Below are positions 9,537 through 19,437 of a stretch of 64,000 nucleotides of DNA, piece after piece. The translations under genes were made by a program, and so were the position numbers. Position 1 is the stretch's first letter. Each line of letters opens with the position of its first letter. Origin of the DNA: an uncultured Alistipes sp. (lineage in GTDB: Bacteria; Bacteroidota; Bacteroidia; Bacteroidales; Rikenellaceae); contig CASDSD010000003.1 of NCBI GenBank assembly GCA_949283205.1, forward strand, positions 39,091 through 103,090, written 5' to 3'. The notes below the pieces were generated by a model. It was not told the DNA's origin. It searched no databases and worked only from the letters and a program-made list of their open reading frames with translations.

Positions 9537-11396
9537 TTACTTTTGCAACTCCTCCCTCAACCGTTTCTCGGCCGTCGCCGGGTATTCGAGGCCGCGGCGC
9601 GTGTCGCGCGTCCCGTCGCGGCCGATTATCATGTAGAAGGGGAATCCGTCGAATCCAAGTTTTTCGGCAATGGCCTCCATCTGTTCCTCCGTTATGCGGT
9701 AGTGCACACCGTCAAGGTCGGCTATCGTTTTCTTGTATACGGCGATGGGGGAGGATTCGTCGGCTATGTAGAGCCACACGACCTTGTCGGCGAGGCCGCC
9801 GCCCTTCAGCGGCTCGAAATTCTCGAAGCCGACGTGGCACCATGTACACCATGTATTCCAGAAGTCTACGAAGACCACCTTGCCGGCACAGCGCTCGGCG
9901 ATGGCGTCGAAGAGCCTGTCGTTGTCGACATCGGGAGTCTGTTCGATGCGTATCCTGCCTTCGGCGGCGGCCGCGGCGGCACGTATCTCCGCATCGGCCG
10001 TGAGGCACGCCTCGCGGAAGAAGGGGTTGGCGAAGCGTTCGAGGCGGGCGCGGCCCTCGTCGGTGAGCCTGTCCGACGAGGCGTCCGAGAAGAGCTGCCA
10101 AGCCTCGTCATACTCACGGTAGAAGTTGTCTTCGGCCAGCTGCACTTTGTCTGCCCATGCCGGGTCGCACAGTTTTGTCGAGAAGATGAAGTTCAAGCCG
10201 TCGATGGCATATTTCATGTCGTCGAAGCCGATAGGGCGCAGCATGCGGCGTATATGTTCGGGAGTGATCTCCTCAGGTTCCGCCTCTGTGCCGTTTGCCG
10301 CTTTTGCCGCGGCCATCATTCTCGGGGCGGAGAAGGCTGTCTGCATGAGTTCCATGTCCAACAGCATCTCGTTATATCGTTTTTGCAGCTCGGTCATGCC
10401 GCTGTTGTGCCGCACGCTGTCGATGGCCGCCGCGTATGCCTGCTCCACCATCGCGGCATAGTCGTCGGCACTTATGCCGGTTTCGGGTCTTACCTCCATT
10501 CTGATCTCTTCCTGCAGGTGCGTGTATGCGTAGTTCAGCGCTGCGTAGCGTCCCGTGGTGTAGGCAGGGCACATATAGTTGAAAAATTGGTATTCGCCGC
10601 CCTTCTCTATGGCGCGCCGTTCGACGAGGAGGCGTCCCGTTTTGCCCAGATCGAGATATACGTCGGTTGTCTGTCCGGGCTCTATCCATACGTGCGAGTA
10701 GACGCCGGCATCCTGTAGGGCGCTTATCGACACCTTTATCGTGCCGTACTGCATGAATGAGAATTCTGCCGTGCCGGTTCCCGCATCGGCTTCGGCAGAG
10801 AGACTTTCCGTGGCGCCGAGCAGCGGTTGCATATGCAGGTTCACCGTGCGGGCCATACCTTCGCGGAGCCCCAGCAGATGCACCCTGACCGTAGATGTCC
10901 CGCATTTCAGCACCTGTCCGGGCACTTCGCCGCCGCTGTCGCCGCCGCGCAACTCGTCGGGCAGACCGGCCGGGTATTCCGGATACTTGGCCTTGCCCGT
11001 GAGGTCGATGCCGAAGAGTTTGAATCCGTCGTCACTTTCGATGAAATCCATTGTTTTGCTCTTCATCGGAATAGGCTGAAACGTCATGGTAAACGAAATA
11101 AGTCCTGTTTTCGGGAACTTGACCCATTTGTTCATGGTAAATCCTTCCGCCCTTTTGAAGGCATACGTTTCGTTGCCGGCCTTCAGGATGCTTGTGCTGT
11201 CAAGACGCACTTTCATATCCGGATACCCGTATAGGTCCACGTGCAGGACCGTTGTGCTGTCTGTCATCTCCACGCGCGGTATGTCCATCGTCATGGATGT
11301 GGCGGCCTCGATGAGGGGATTGTCCACCTCGCGGTGCGATGGCGCGCAGGCCGCGGCGGCAAGTAGGAGCGCGATGCGCAAATGTCCGGTTCTCAT
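9537..11396 (-). CDS. TlpA/ResA-type thioredoxin lipoprotein with long N-terminal region
   Basis: 619 residues. Signal peptide with probable lipidated Cys17 (LLLAAAAC). Residues about 18-480 are an unassigned region: a beta-rich half, then helical. The last ~130 residues are a thioredoxin fold: KVVFVDFWNTWCTWCHVGF (CxxC at about 515-518), VVWLYIADESSP, and DGFPFYMIIGRDG with cis-Pro. Such Bacteroidetes proteins are periplasmic thiol-disulfide oxidoreductases, often with a DUF4369-like front. The active site CTWC differs from the usual CxPC/CGPC, which may change redox potential. Followed by a hairpin. Confidence 0.8.
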   Translation of the reverse strand: MRTGHLRIALLLAAAACAPSHREVDNPLIEAATSMTMDIPRVEMTDSTTVLHVDLYGYPDMKVRLDSTSILKAGNETYAFKRAEGFTMNKWVKFPKTGLISFTMTFQPIPMKSKTMDFIESDDGFKLFGIDLTGKAKYPEYPAGLPDELRGGDSGGEVPGQVLKCGTSTVRVHLLGLREGMARTVNLHMQPLLGATESLSAEADAGTGTAEFSFMQYGTIKVSISALQDAGVYSHVWIEPGQTTDVYLDLGKTGRLLVERRAIEKGGEYQFFNYMCPAYTTGRYAALNYAYTHLQEEIRMEVRPETGISADDYAAMVEQAYAAAIDSVRHNSGMTELQKRYNEMLLDMELMQTAFSAPRMMAAAKAANGTEAEPEEITPEHIRRMLRPIGFDDMKYAIDGLNFIFSTKLCDPAWADKVQLAEDNFYREYDEAWQLFSDASSDRLTDEGRARLERFANPFFREACLTADAEIRAAAAAAEGRIRIEQTPDVDNDRLFDAIAERCAGKVVFVDFWNTWCTWCHVGFENFEPLKGGGLADKVVWLYIADESSPIAVYKKTIADLDGVHYRITEEQMEAIAEKLGFDGFPFYMIIGRDGTRDTRRGLEYPATAEKRLREELQK

Positions 11397-11421
11397 ATAT
11401 GTCGGGTTTTGCAGTTGGTTC

Positions 11422-13023
11422 TTAAAAATCCGGTCTGCTCTCGAACGTCATGCGTTCTCCGAGCGTCGGGTGGTCGAACTCAAGGCGTGAGGCGTGCAGG
11501 CACAACCGCCCGCCGCCGCGGCCGTAGATGTCGTCCCCGACAATGGGGCAGCCGAGCCCTGCGGCCGCGGCGGCATGTACCCGCAGCTGGTGCGTGCGCC
11601 CCGTAAGCGGCCGGAAAAGTATGCGCGTGCGGCCGGCCTCGTACCCCGTGACCTCGTATTCCGTCACGGCCGAGCGTCCGTCCTCGGCGACCTTCTGCCG
11701 CGGGCGGTTCTCGTAGTCGAGTTTCAGCGGCAGCGAGATCCTCCCCTCGCTCCGTGCGGGACGGCCTTCGAGCAGCGCGGTATATGCCTTCCCTACAGTG
11801 CGGTGTATGAACTGCGCCTGCAGCGCGGCATGTGTCTCTTTGTCCTTGGCTATGACCATCAGTCCCGACGTCGACTGGTCGAGACGGTGTACAATGACGG
11901 GGCCCGTGATGCCGGGCCAGTGATCCCGCGCCCACGCGGCTACCGACCGCACGCCCGACTTGCCCTCCACGGAGAGCATCCCGCCCGGTTTGTTGATGAC
12001 GGCCAGCCTCTCGTCCTCCCACACGATGCGGGGTTCGGGCGGCCGTATCTCCAGCAGCGGGTTGGGTTCCACGTCGAGCCCCTGCAGCATGTGCATGAGT
12101 ATGGGCTTGCACTTGCCGATGCAGGCAGGGTAGAACTCGCCGTGGTGGCGAACCTCGCCCGCAGGGGAGTCGCCCCACCAGAATTCGGCCATCGCCACGG
12201 GCTTCAGACCGTGCAGATAGGCATATTGCAGCAGTTTCGGCGCGGCGCACTCGCCCGCACCTGCCGGCGGTACCCGTTGCGGCGTCGGCGCGAACAGCTC
12301 GCACAGGTCTTTTGCCTCGCCGCGGGCGTTGAGCATGCGGAAACGGGCGAAAAGCGCCATCTGCAGGGCTGCCGAACGGCTGTGGCGTTCGCGCCGCATC
12401 GCCTCGACAGCCTCTTCCGATGCCCTGTATTGCGCCTCGGCCTGCTCCGCAGCCTCGTGCAGGCGGCGTTTGAGCCGCTGCAGGTCGGCACGCTCGCGCT
12501 GGCTCTCGAGGATCATCGGCGCGGGATCCTCGCCCGCGGCACGACGCGCGTCGCGCTGTGCCTTCGCCTCCCGCATTGCGGCCTTCGCCTCCTCGATCTC
12601 TTCATGTTCACGCCGCCGCGCCTCCTCCATGGCGGCTTTCGCGCGCAGGATTCCGTCGCTGTGTTCGGCCGCGGCGATGCGGCGGTTCAACTCCGATATC
12701 ACGGCCTCGCCGCGGCGGAAAAGGTCGTCGGGCCGCAGCATGTCGTAGACGGGAGGCACGAAGTATTCGTGGCGGTTGGTGCCTGCAAGATTTCCCGAAA
12801 AAGCGGCCAGAAAACCTATATCGTTCCCCCCGTCCTGCACCACCAGCACGCCGAACATCTTGCCACGCCGTAATTCATCCCGCCAGTCGTCGCGCGAGGC
12901 GATATATCGCTGCACCTCCGAGGCCGCAATGCGGCACAGCGGGTGCGGCACGTAGTGGAAGGGCCACGTGAACAGTCGGGGCAGCGGTATGCCTGTTATA
13001 TCCTCATGAAAGCGGTGCAGCAT
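11422..13023 (-). CDS. RluA-family RNA pseudouridine synthase with coiled-coil insertion
   Basis: 533 residues from MLHRFHEDITG. The C-terminal ~215 residues are RluA-type: AVINKPGGMLSVEG, then the catalytic block HRLDQSTSGLMV (Asp about residue 381), FRPLTGRTHQLRVH and GDDIYG. The N-terminal ~310 residues carry the conserved YVPHPLC, FGVLVV, GFLAAFSGN motifs and a charged coiled coil (about 115-245, rich in E, R, A). This long form is known in Bacteroidetes and some proteobacteria; its RNA target is unknown. Start at ATG 13023 is chosen because the extra upstream residues are not conserved-looking. Confidence 0.88.
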   Translation of the reverse strand: MLHRFHEDITGIPLPRLFTWPFHYVPHPLCRIAASEVQRYIASRDDWRDELRRGKMFGVLVVQDGGNDIGFLAAFSGNLAGTNRHEYFVPPVYDMLRPDDLFRRGEAVISELNRRIAAAEHSDGILRAKAAMEEARRREHEEIEEAKAAMREAKAQRDARRAAGEDPAPMILESQRERADLQRLKRRLHEAAEQAEAQYRASEEAVEAMRRERHSRSAALQMALFARFRMLNARGEAKDLCELFAPTPQRVPPAGAGECAAPKLLQYAYLHGLKPVAMAEFWWGDSPAGEVRHHGEFYPACIGKCKPILMHMLQGLDVEPNPLLEIRPPEPRIVWEDERLAVINKPGGMLSVEGKSGVRSVAAWARDHWPGITGPVIVHRLDQSTSGLMVIAKDKETHAALQAQFIHRTVGKAYTALLEGRPARSEGRISLPLKLDYENRPRQKVAEDGRSAVTEYEVTGYEAGRTRILFRPLTGRTHQLRVHAAAAAGLGCPIVGDDIYGRGGGRLCLHASRLEFDHPTLGERMTFESRPDF

Positions 13024-13094
13024 GATACAAATATACGCAATAAAGTTTGGTTGGAGGTGCCGGGAGGCAAAAGATTCCCGTACGCGGCGGCAAA

Positions 13095-13133
13095 AACCAA
13101 AAAGGCACCGCAGCCGTATGCCGCGATGCCTTT
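13095..13133 (-). terminator. Terminator after CoA-transferase gene
   Basis: Minus strand AAAGGCATCGC / GCGGTGCCTTTTT stem-loop directly after the stop of the CoA-transferase, with a run of five T and later TTTTT. Confidence 0.75.
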
Positions 13134-13155
13134 GTCTCAAGTATTGACGGGGCGA

Positions 13156-14475
13156 TTACATGCCCATGTAGCTCTTGATGTAGTGGTGGTGCGACCCGTA
13201 ACGCTCGAAGGCGGCGCGGTCGAGCTCCTCCTGTGCCGAGGGGTGCGCGATCGAGATGAGCAGACGGGCACGCTCCTGGAGGCTCTTGCCGTAGAGGTCC
13301 ACGGCGCCGTTCTCCGTAACGAACCAGTGGATGTGGTTGCGCGTGGTGACGACACCGGCTCCCGGCAGCAGCTTGTCGACGATCTTCGAGACACCCTTGT
13401 TCGTGATCGAGGGCATGGCGATGATGGCCTTGCCGCCCTTCGAGAGCGAGGCGCCGTAGACGAAGTCTATCTGTCCGCCCACGCCCGACCAGAACTTCGT
13501 ACCCAGCGAGTCGGCCGAGACCTGTCCCGTGATGTCGACCTGCAGGGCCGAGTTGATGGCCGTCACGCGGTCGTTCTTCGAGATGATGTAGGGGTCGTTG
13601 GTGTAGCCCACGTCCTTCATCAGCACACCCGGGTTGTCGTCGATGAAGTCGTATACCTCCTTCGATCCCATCAGGAACGTAGAGACCATCATGCCCTTGT
13701 CGATGTTCTTGGCCTCGCCGTTGATTACGCCCGAGCGTACCAGAGGCAGCACGCCGTCGGCGAACATCTCGGTGTGGATACCCAGATTCTTGTGTCCCTT
13801 GAGCTGCGAGAGCACGGCGTTGGGAATGGCGCCGATACCCATCTGCAGCGTGGCACCGTCCTCGATCAGCTCGGCGCAGTACTTGCCGATCTTGAGCTCC
13901 GTCTCGTTGGGCTCCGAGAAGGGTGCCTCGATCAGCGGCGTGTCGTCGTGTACGAACATGTCGATCTTCGACATGGGGATGATGGCGTCGCCGAACGAAC
14001 GGGGTACATACTTGTTAACCACGGCGATCACCGTCTTGGCGGTCTCCACGGCGGCAAGCGTGGCGTCGACCGAGGTACCGAGCGACACGTATCCGTGCTT
14101 GTCGGGCTCCGAGACCTGTATCATGGCCACGTCGCACGGCACGGCGCCGCAACGGTACAGACGCTGCGTCTCGCTCAGGAAGATGGGAATGTAGTCGGCA
14201 TAGCCGCTCTGCGTGACCTTGCGCACGTTGCTGCCCACGAAGAACGAGTCGAGCTGGAACACGCCCTCGAACTTGGGATCGGCATAGGGTGCCGGGCCCT
14301 CCGTGTGCAGGTGGTGTACGTGTACATCGTGCAGCTCGTTGTTCTCGCCGCGCGCGCACATCGCCTTGATGAGACATTGCGGAGCCGAAGCCACCGAGCT
14401 GAGGTGTACGTGATCTCCCGATTTGATGACCTTCACGGCCTCCTCCGCCGTGATGAATTTGATCTGAGTATTCAT
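13156..14475 (-). CDS. Acetyl-CoA hydrolase/transferase family (butyryl/4-hydroxybutyrate CoA-transferase-like)
   Basis: 439 residues. Family signatures: ITAEEAVKVIKSGDHVHLSS, GATLQMGIGAIPNAVLSQL, and GIHTEMFADG, whose Glu is the catalytic acyl-acceptor in CoA-transferases of this class; GVGGQIDFVYGASLSKGGKAI and HWFVTENGAVDLYGKSL follow. It moves CoA between short-chain acyl groups and acetate (or succinate), a step in fermentative acetate, propionate or butyrate formation. The acyl substrate cannot be read from sequence. Lies 66 bases after infB on the same strand and has its own terminator. Confidence 0.88.
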   Translation of the reverse strand: MNTQIKFITAEEAVKVIKSGDHVHLSSVASAPQCLIKAMCARGENNELHDVHVHHLHTEGPAPYADPKFEGVFQLDSFFVGSNVRKVTQSGYADYIPIFLSETQRLYRCGAVPCDVAMIQVSEPDKHGYVSLGTSVDATLAAVETAKTVIAVVNKYVPRSFGDAIIPMSKIDMFVHDDTPLIEAPFSEPNETELKIGKYCAELIEDGATLQMGIGAIPNAVLSQLKGHKNLGIHTEMFADGVLPLVRSGVINGEAKNIDKGMMVSTFLMGSKEVYDFIDDNPGVLMKDVGYTNDPYIISKNDRVTAINSALQVDITGQVSADSLGTKFWSGVGGQIDFVYGASLSKGGKAIIAMPSITNKGVSKIVDKLLPGAGVVTTRNHIHWFVTENGAVDLYGKSLQERARLLISIAHPSAQEELDRAAFERYGSHHHYIKSYMGM

Positions 14476-14541
14476 TTCGAGTTTAGTTTGTAGTTTTTAT
14501 TATAATATTGCTTTTCCGTAACCGGTACTTGTACTTCGTGT

Positions 14542-17403
14542 TTACTTGCGTTTCACTTCCACCTGGTCGTATCCCTCGATTATGTCGCCCACGCGTATGT
14601 CGTTGTACGACTCGATGTTGAGGCCGCAGTCCTGTCCCATCGAAACCTCCTTGACATCGTCCTTGAAGCGCTTGAGAGAGCCGAGTTTGCCCGTGTAGAT
14701 GACGATGCCGTCGCGGATGACGCGTATCGGGGTCGTGCGCGTGAGCTTGCCCTCGCGTACCACGCAGCCGGCAACGGTGCCAACCTTCGAGATCTTGAAT
14801 ATCTCCATAACCTCGATCGTACATACGATAACCTCCTTCATCACGGGTTCGAGCATACCCTCGATGGCATCCTTGATGTCGTTGATGGCATCGTAGATGA
14901 TCGAATAGAGGCGTATCTCGATCTCCTCCTTCTCGGCGGTCTTGCGCGCCGCGGCCGAGGGGCGTACCTGGAAGCCCACGATAATGGCATTCGAGGCGGC
15001 GGCCAGCAATACGTCCGACTCCGAGATCTGTCCTACGGCGGCGTGGATGACGTTCACCTGTACGGTCTCCTTCGAGAGCTTGATGAGTGAGCCGGCCATG
15101 GCCTCCACCGATCCGTCCACATCGCCCTTGACAATGATGTTGAGCTCCTTGAACGACCCGATGGCGATGCGGCGGCCGATCTCGTCGAGCGTGATGTGCT
15201 TCTGCGTCATGATGCCCTGCATGCGCTGCAGCTGCTCGCGCTTGTTGGCTATCTCGCGCGCCGAGCGGTCGTCGTCCATGACGTTGAAGTTGTCGCCCGC
15301 CTGGGGTGCGCCGTTGAGTCCCAGCACCTGTACCGGCGTCGAGGGCCCTGCCGAGGTAACCTTCTTGCCGTTCTCGTCGAACATGGCCTTCACACGGCCC
15401 GTGTAGGTTCCCGAGAGAAGCACGTCGCCCACGTGGAGCGTGCCGCTCTGTACCATGATCGTGGCAACATAGCCGCGCCCCTTGTCGAGCGTCGACTCGA
15501 TAACCGTGCCCTGCGCCTTCTTGTTGGGATTGGCCTTCAGGTCGAGCATCTCCGCCTCCAGCAGCACCTTCTCGAGCAGCTTGTCGAGGTTGATGCCCTT
15601 CTTGGCCGATATGTCCTGGCTCTGGTATTTGCCGCCCCACTCCTCGACAAGATAGTTCATCTGCGCCAGCTGCTCCTTGATGTGGTCGGGGTTGGCGCCC
15701 GGCTTGTCGATCTTGTTTATGGCGAATACCATGGGCACGCCTGCCGCCTGCGCATGGTTGATGGCCTCCACCGTCTGCGGCATGACGTTGTCGTCGGCCG
15801 CAACGATGATGATGGCAACGTCGGTGATCTTCGCTCCGCGGGCGCGCATTGCCGTGAAGGCTTCGTGTCCCGGGGTGTCGAGGAAGGTGATCTTCTGTCC
15901 GTTGAGGTTCACCGAGTAGGCGCCGATGTGCTGCGTGATGCCGCCGGCCTCGCCCTCGATGACGTTGGTCTTGCGGATGTTGTCCAGCAGCGAGGTCTTA
16001 CCGTGGTCGACGTGTCCCATGACCGTCACGATGGGCGGGCGCGGAACCATGTCCTCCTCGTTGTCGGCCTCGGTCTCGATCGCCTCCTGGATGTCCACCG
16101 AGACGAACTCGACCTTGAAGCCGAACTCCTCGGCGACCACGACCAGAGCCTCGGCATCGAGACGCTGGTTGATCGACACCATGAGTCCGAGGTTCATGCA
16201 GGCCGAGATAACCTCCATGGGCGATACGTTCATCATCGTGGCCAGCTCGCTCACCGTGACGAACTCCGTAACCTTGAGGATCGAACGCTCCTGCTGTTCG
16301 CGCTCCATCTCCTCGCTCATCTTCTCGCGGATCTCCTCACGCTTCTCCTTGCGGTACTTGGCGCCCTTGCTCTTGGTGCCTTTCGACGTGAGGCGGGCCA
16401 GCGTATCCTTTATCTGCTTCGATACCTCCTCGTCGCTCACTTCGGGGCGTACGATGGGCTTGGGCTGGTGTTTCTGGTGCTTGTTCTTGTTGCGGCGGCC
16501 ATCGCCGGGCTTGGGCTGCGCTCCGGCATTGGCACTGGCGTTGCCGCCCTGCTGCTGACCCTTGCCCTGGGCGCTGCGATCCGGCTGCCGTCCCTGCTGT
16601 CCGCTCTTGCCGTTGGCCTTGTTTATGTCCACCTTCTCCTTGTCCAGGCGCTTGCGCTTGTGACGGCCTCCCGGGACGATGTTCGACACGTCCATCGTGC
16701 CGAGAATCTGCGGACCGGCCAGCTGCGTATGGTTCGGACGGAAGATGTTGTCCTCGCGCTTGGGCGCCTCGGGTTCGGCGTCGGGTTGCGGCGCGGGTGT
16801 CGGCTCGGTATCGCGGTCCGCCGCAGCAGGCGTACTCTCCACAGCCTCCGGCTCGGGACTCGTCTCGGCAGCGGGTGTCTCGACGGCGGGATTTGCCGTC
16901 TCGGCTGCGGCAGGCCGCACTGCAGCTTCCGCCTCCGCCGCAGGCGTGGGCCTCTCCGGCTCGGGTCTCTCCTCCGCAACCTTCGGCTCGGGCCTCTCCT
17001 CCGCTACGGGCTGGGGCTGAGGCGCGGGCGCCGGTTTCTTCTTCGGCTCGAGGTCGATCTTGCCCAGAATCTTGGGCTGCGGAATCTCGTCCTTGACGCT
17101 GATGACGTTGCTCTTGATTATGACCTCCTGTTCGTCGGCCTTGTCGGCCTTGTTGCCCTCGTCGAGCGTGACCGTGGTCTGCTTGAGCGCTATGCGCTCG
17201 CGTATGCTGTCGCGTTCGTTGCCCGTGATGGTGCGGTTGGAGCCGAACTCCTTCTCCAGAACGGCATATACCTCGGGACTTACCAGCGAACCGGATCCCT
17301 CGACATTGATGCCCTTCTTGAGCAGGAAGTCCATGATGGTGTTGAGTCCCACCTTGAACTCCTTCGCTACCTGGATGAGCCTTAATTTCCTGTTATTTAT
17401 CAT
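14542..17403 (-). CDS. infB: Translation initiation factor IF-2
   Basis: 953 residues. N-terminus [21 protein letters not shown] is the IF2-N helix; residues about 110-330 are a low-complexity Pro/Ala/Glu linker; a second IF2-N-like block follows. The G domain begins around 455 with [15 protein letters not shown] (G1), [15 protein letters not shown] (G3) and NKIDKPGA (G4), and the C-terminal domains run to the end. Guides fMet-tRNA to the 30S subunit. Third gene of rimP-nusA-infB, 28 bases after nusA. Confidence 0.97.
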   Translation of the reverse strand: MINNRKLRLIQVAKEFKVGLNTIMDFLLKKGINVEGSGSLVSPEVYAVLEKEFGSNRTITGNERDSIRERIALKQTTVTLDEGNKADKADEQEVIIKSNVISVKDEIPQPKILGKIDLEPKKKPAPAPQPQPVAEERPEPKVAEERPEPERPTPAAEAEAAVRPAAAETANPAVETPAAETSPEPEAVESTPAAADRDTEPTPAPQPDAEPEAPKREDNIFRPNHTQLAGPQILGTMDVSNIVPGGRHKRKRLDKEKVDINKANGKSGQQGRQPDRSAQGKGQQQGGNASANAGAQPKPGDGRRNKNKHQKHQPKPIVRPEVSDEEVSKQIKDTLARLTSKGTKSKGAKYRKEKREEIREKMSEEMEREQQERSILKVTEFVTVSELATMMNVSPMEVISACMNLGLMVSINQRLDAEALVVVAEEFGFKVEFVSVDIQEAIETEADNEEDMVPRPPIVTVMGHVDHGKTSLLDNIRKTNVIEGEAGGITQHIGAYSVNLNGQKITFLDTPGHEAFTAMRARGAKITDVAIIIVAADDNVMPQTVEAINHAQAAGVPMVFAINKIDKPGANPDHIKEQLAQMNYLVEEWGGKYQSQDISAKKGINLDKLLEKVLLEAEMLDLKANPNKKAQGTVIESTLDKGRGYVATIMVQSGTLHVGDVLLSGTYTGRVKAMFDENGKKVTSAGPSTPVQVLGLNGAPQAGDNFNVMDDDRSAREIANKREQLQRMQGIMTQKHITLDEIGRRIAIGSFKELNIIVKGDVDGSVEAMAGSLIKLSKETVQVNVIHAAVGQISESDVLLAAASNAIIVGFQVRPSAAARKTAEKEEIEIRLYSIIYDAINDIKDAIEGMLEPVMKEVIVCTIEVMEIFKISKVGTVAGCVVREGKLTRTTPIRVIRDGIVIYTGKLGSLKRFKDDVKEVSMGQDCGLNIESYNDIRVGDIIEGYDQVEVKRK

Positions 17404-17431
17404 ATGTTGTCCTCCGTTTTATCCGTTATAA

Positions 17432-18664
17432 CTACTCTTCAAACTCGGCCTTGAGTATCTCCACGACCTTCTCGGCCTGCTCGATCTCCAGGTCGGCACG
17501 CGTGGCGATCTCCTCGACGGGGAGTTCCAGAACGCTCTTGGCGGTATCGCAGCCCGCACTCTTCAGGGCCTCGATAACCCACGGTTCGATCTCGTCGGCG
17601 AACTCCGACAACGCTACGTCTTCCTCCTCGATCTCGCGGTAGACGTCTATGTCGTATCCCGTGAGCATCTTCGACAGACGGATGTTCAGACCGCCCTTGC
17701 CGATGGCCAGCGACACCTGGTCCGGCTTGAGGTATACCGATGCTGTCTTGCGCTCCTCGTCGATGGTGATGCTCGAGATCTTGGCCGGGTTGAGCGAACG
17801 CTGTATCATCAGCTGCGGGTTCGAGGTGTAGTTCACCACGTCGATGTTCTCGTTGCGCAGCTCCTTGACGATGGTGTATATTCGCGATCCCTTCATGCCG
17901 ACACATGCGCCGACGGGGTCGATGCGGTCGTCGTACGACTCCACGGCCACCTTCGCCCTCTCGCCCGGGATACGGACGATCTTCTTGATGGTGATCAGAC
18001 CGTCGAAGATCTCGGGCACCTCCTGCTCGAAGAGGCGCTCGAGGAACTGGTTGGCCGTGCGCGATAGAATGATGCGCGGCTGGTTGTTGTTCATCTCGAC
18101 GCTCTTGACAATGGCCTTGATGGTGTCGCCCTTGCGGTAGAAGTCGTTGGGTATCTGCTCGCTCTTGGGCAGGATGAGCTCGTTGTCCTCGTCGTCGAGG
18201 ATGAGCACCTCGCGTTTCCATACCTGGTAGACCTCGCCCGTGATGATTTCGCCCACCTTCTGCGAGTACTTCTCATAGAGGTTTGCCTTCTCGAGGTCGA
18301 GCAGGCGCGAGGCGAGGTTCTGGCGCAGCGACAGCACGGCACGGCGGCCGAACTGGTTCATCTTGATCTGGTCGGTGTACTCGTCGCCCACCTCGTATGT
18401 GGGGTCGATGGCCTTCACCTCCGACACGGCGATCTGCGTGTTGGGGTTCTCGACGGCGCCGTCCTCGACCACCTCGCGGTTGCGCCAGATCTCAAGGTCG
18501 CCCTTCTCGGGGTTGATGATGACGTCGAAATTCTCGTCGCTCTCGAACTGCTTCTGCAGGGCGTGGCGGAAGACATCCTCCAGAACGCCGATCATGGTTG
18601 CCTTGTCGATGTTTTTCAGCTCCTTGAACTCAGCGAAATTGCTGATGAGATTTAAGTTTTCCAT
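17432..18664 (-). CDS. nusA: Transcription elongation/termination factor NusA
   Basis: 410 residues, the Bacteroidetes length without the extra acidic repeats of E. coli NusA. An N-terminal RNA-polymerase-binding domain, then an S1 domain (EIITGEVYQVWKREVLILD) and two KH domains (DPVGACVGMKGSRI, VSLAIGKGGLNIRLSKMLTGYDIDV), then a short helical tail. Modulates pausing, termination and antitermination. Follows rimP by 34 bases and precedes infB in the classical gene order. Confidence 0.97.
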   Translation of the reverse strand: MENLNLISNFAEFKELKNIDKATMIGVLEDVFRHALQKQFESDENFDVIINPEKGDLEIWRNREVVEDGAVENPNTQIAVSEVKAIDPTYEVGDEYTDQIKMNQFGRRAVLSLRQNLASRLLDLEKANLYEKYSQKVGEIITGEVYQVWKREVLILDDEDNELILPKSEQIPNDFYRKGDTIKAIVKSVEMNNNQPRIILSRTANQFLERLFEQEVPEIFDGLITIKKIVRIPGERAKVAVESYDDRIDPVGACVGMKGSRIYTIVKELRNENIDVVNYTSNPQLMIQRSLNPAKISSITIDEERKTASVYLKPDQVSLAIGKGGLNIRLSKMLTGYDIDVYREIEEEDVALSEFADEIEPWVIEALKSAGCDTAKSVLELPVEEIATRADLEIEQAEKVVEILKAEFEE

Positions 18665-18698
18665 TTGTGAATCTTTTTTATCTATTTTTCGTTCGTTG

Positions 18699-19166
18699 CT
18701 ACTTGAAGTCGAGATACTCCTTCGTGTACTTTATCTCCTCGAAGGGATATGTGCGCACCACGTCGACCTCGACCTTGCGTTTGCGGCCCTCGACGGCCTG
18801 CCGCTCCTTGTATGATACCGTGATACCCTTTTCGTCGGCCGCGTCGAGCCGGGCCAGGATCTTGGTGCCGTTCTTGAGCAGCACCTCCACGGGCGAGCCC
18901 ACGATCTTGAGATACTGGCGCAGCGTACACAGCTCGGAGCCGATGCCTGCCGATGCCACCGTGAGCGAGAAATCCTCCTCGTCGCGGTTGAAGTGTTCCT
19001 CGATGGCGCGGCTCAGGTCGGCGCACGCCTCGATGGTGACAGCCGTGTCGCTGTCGATAAGCAGCTCCACCTCGTTGGCGGGGGAGCATTTGCAGCTTAC
19101 CGTAAACATGTCTGTACCGGCCAGCTCGCGGTCGGCAATCTCCAGTATTTTGGCGCAATCTATCAT
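18699..19166 (-). CDS. rimP: Ribosome maturation factor RimP
   Basis: 155 residues. N-terminal alpha/beta domain with VELLIDSDTAVTIEACADLSRAIEE, then an SH3-like C-terminal domain (RQYLKIVGSPVEVLLKNG). Assists assembly of the 30S subunit. Leads the rimP-nusA-infB operon; transcription probably starts about 58 bases upstream, with a hairpin in the leader. Confidence 0.95.
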   Translation of the reverse strand: MIDCAKILEIADRELAGTDMFTVSCKCSPANEVELLIDSDTAVTIEACADLSRAIEEHFNRDEEDFSLTVASAGIGSELCTLRQYLKIVGSPVEVLLKNGTKILARLDAADEKGITVSYKERQAVEGRKRKVEVDVVRTYPFEEIKYTKEYLDFK

Positions 19167-19189
19167 AATTCGCGGGGTTATAACTACGA

Positions 19190-19216
19190 AATAAGGGGAC
19201 TTCCCGTCCCCTTATT
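19190..19216 (-). other. Leader hairpin of rimP-nusA-infB
   Basis: Perfect 11-bp stem (AATAAGGGGAC, loop of 5, GTCCCCTTATT) only about 8 bases downstream of the predicted transcription start and 23 bases upstream of the rimP ATG. In other bacteria this operon is autoregulated through leader terminators by NusA; here the hairpin is followed by TTCG rather than a U-run, so a stabilising or protein-binding element is as likely. Confidence 0.6.
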
Positions 19217-19230
19217 GCTGACTAACGCTG

Positions 19231-19261
19231 CAAAAATAGTGAAAAAAACCGACACGCCAAA
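19231..19261 (-). promoter_or_regulatory. Promoter of rimP-nusA-infB
   Basis: Minus strand TTTG (19261-19258), 19-base spacer, TATTTTTG (19238-19231): a textbook Bacteroidetes promoter. Confidence 0.75.
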
Positions 19262-19344
19262 CGATCGTGATGTGAAAAGCTCAAAATTTTTACGGTTTTG
19301 TAATGGTTTGTTCCCGAAAAGGGTGGAATCTCTTCAACAATGCA

Positions 19345-19380
19345 ACGCAAAAGGGCGGACAATGGCATATTGTCCGCCCG
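19345..19380 (-). terminator. Terminator after lpxA
   Basis: Stem GGGCGGACAAT / ATTGTCCGCCC with a 5-base loop (19353-19379), followed by TTTTGCG on the minus strand. Confidence 0.75.
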
Positions 19381-19437
19381 TAAGATATCTCCATATCTTT
19401 TGCTCTTTTACCCGTCCGTAGGGTGTTCCGGCCGCCG

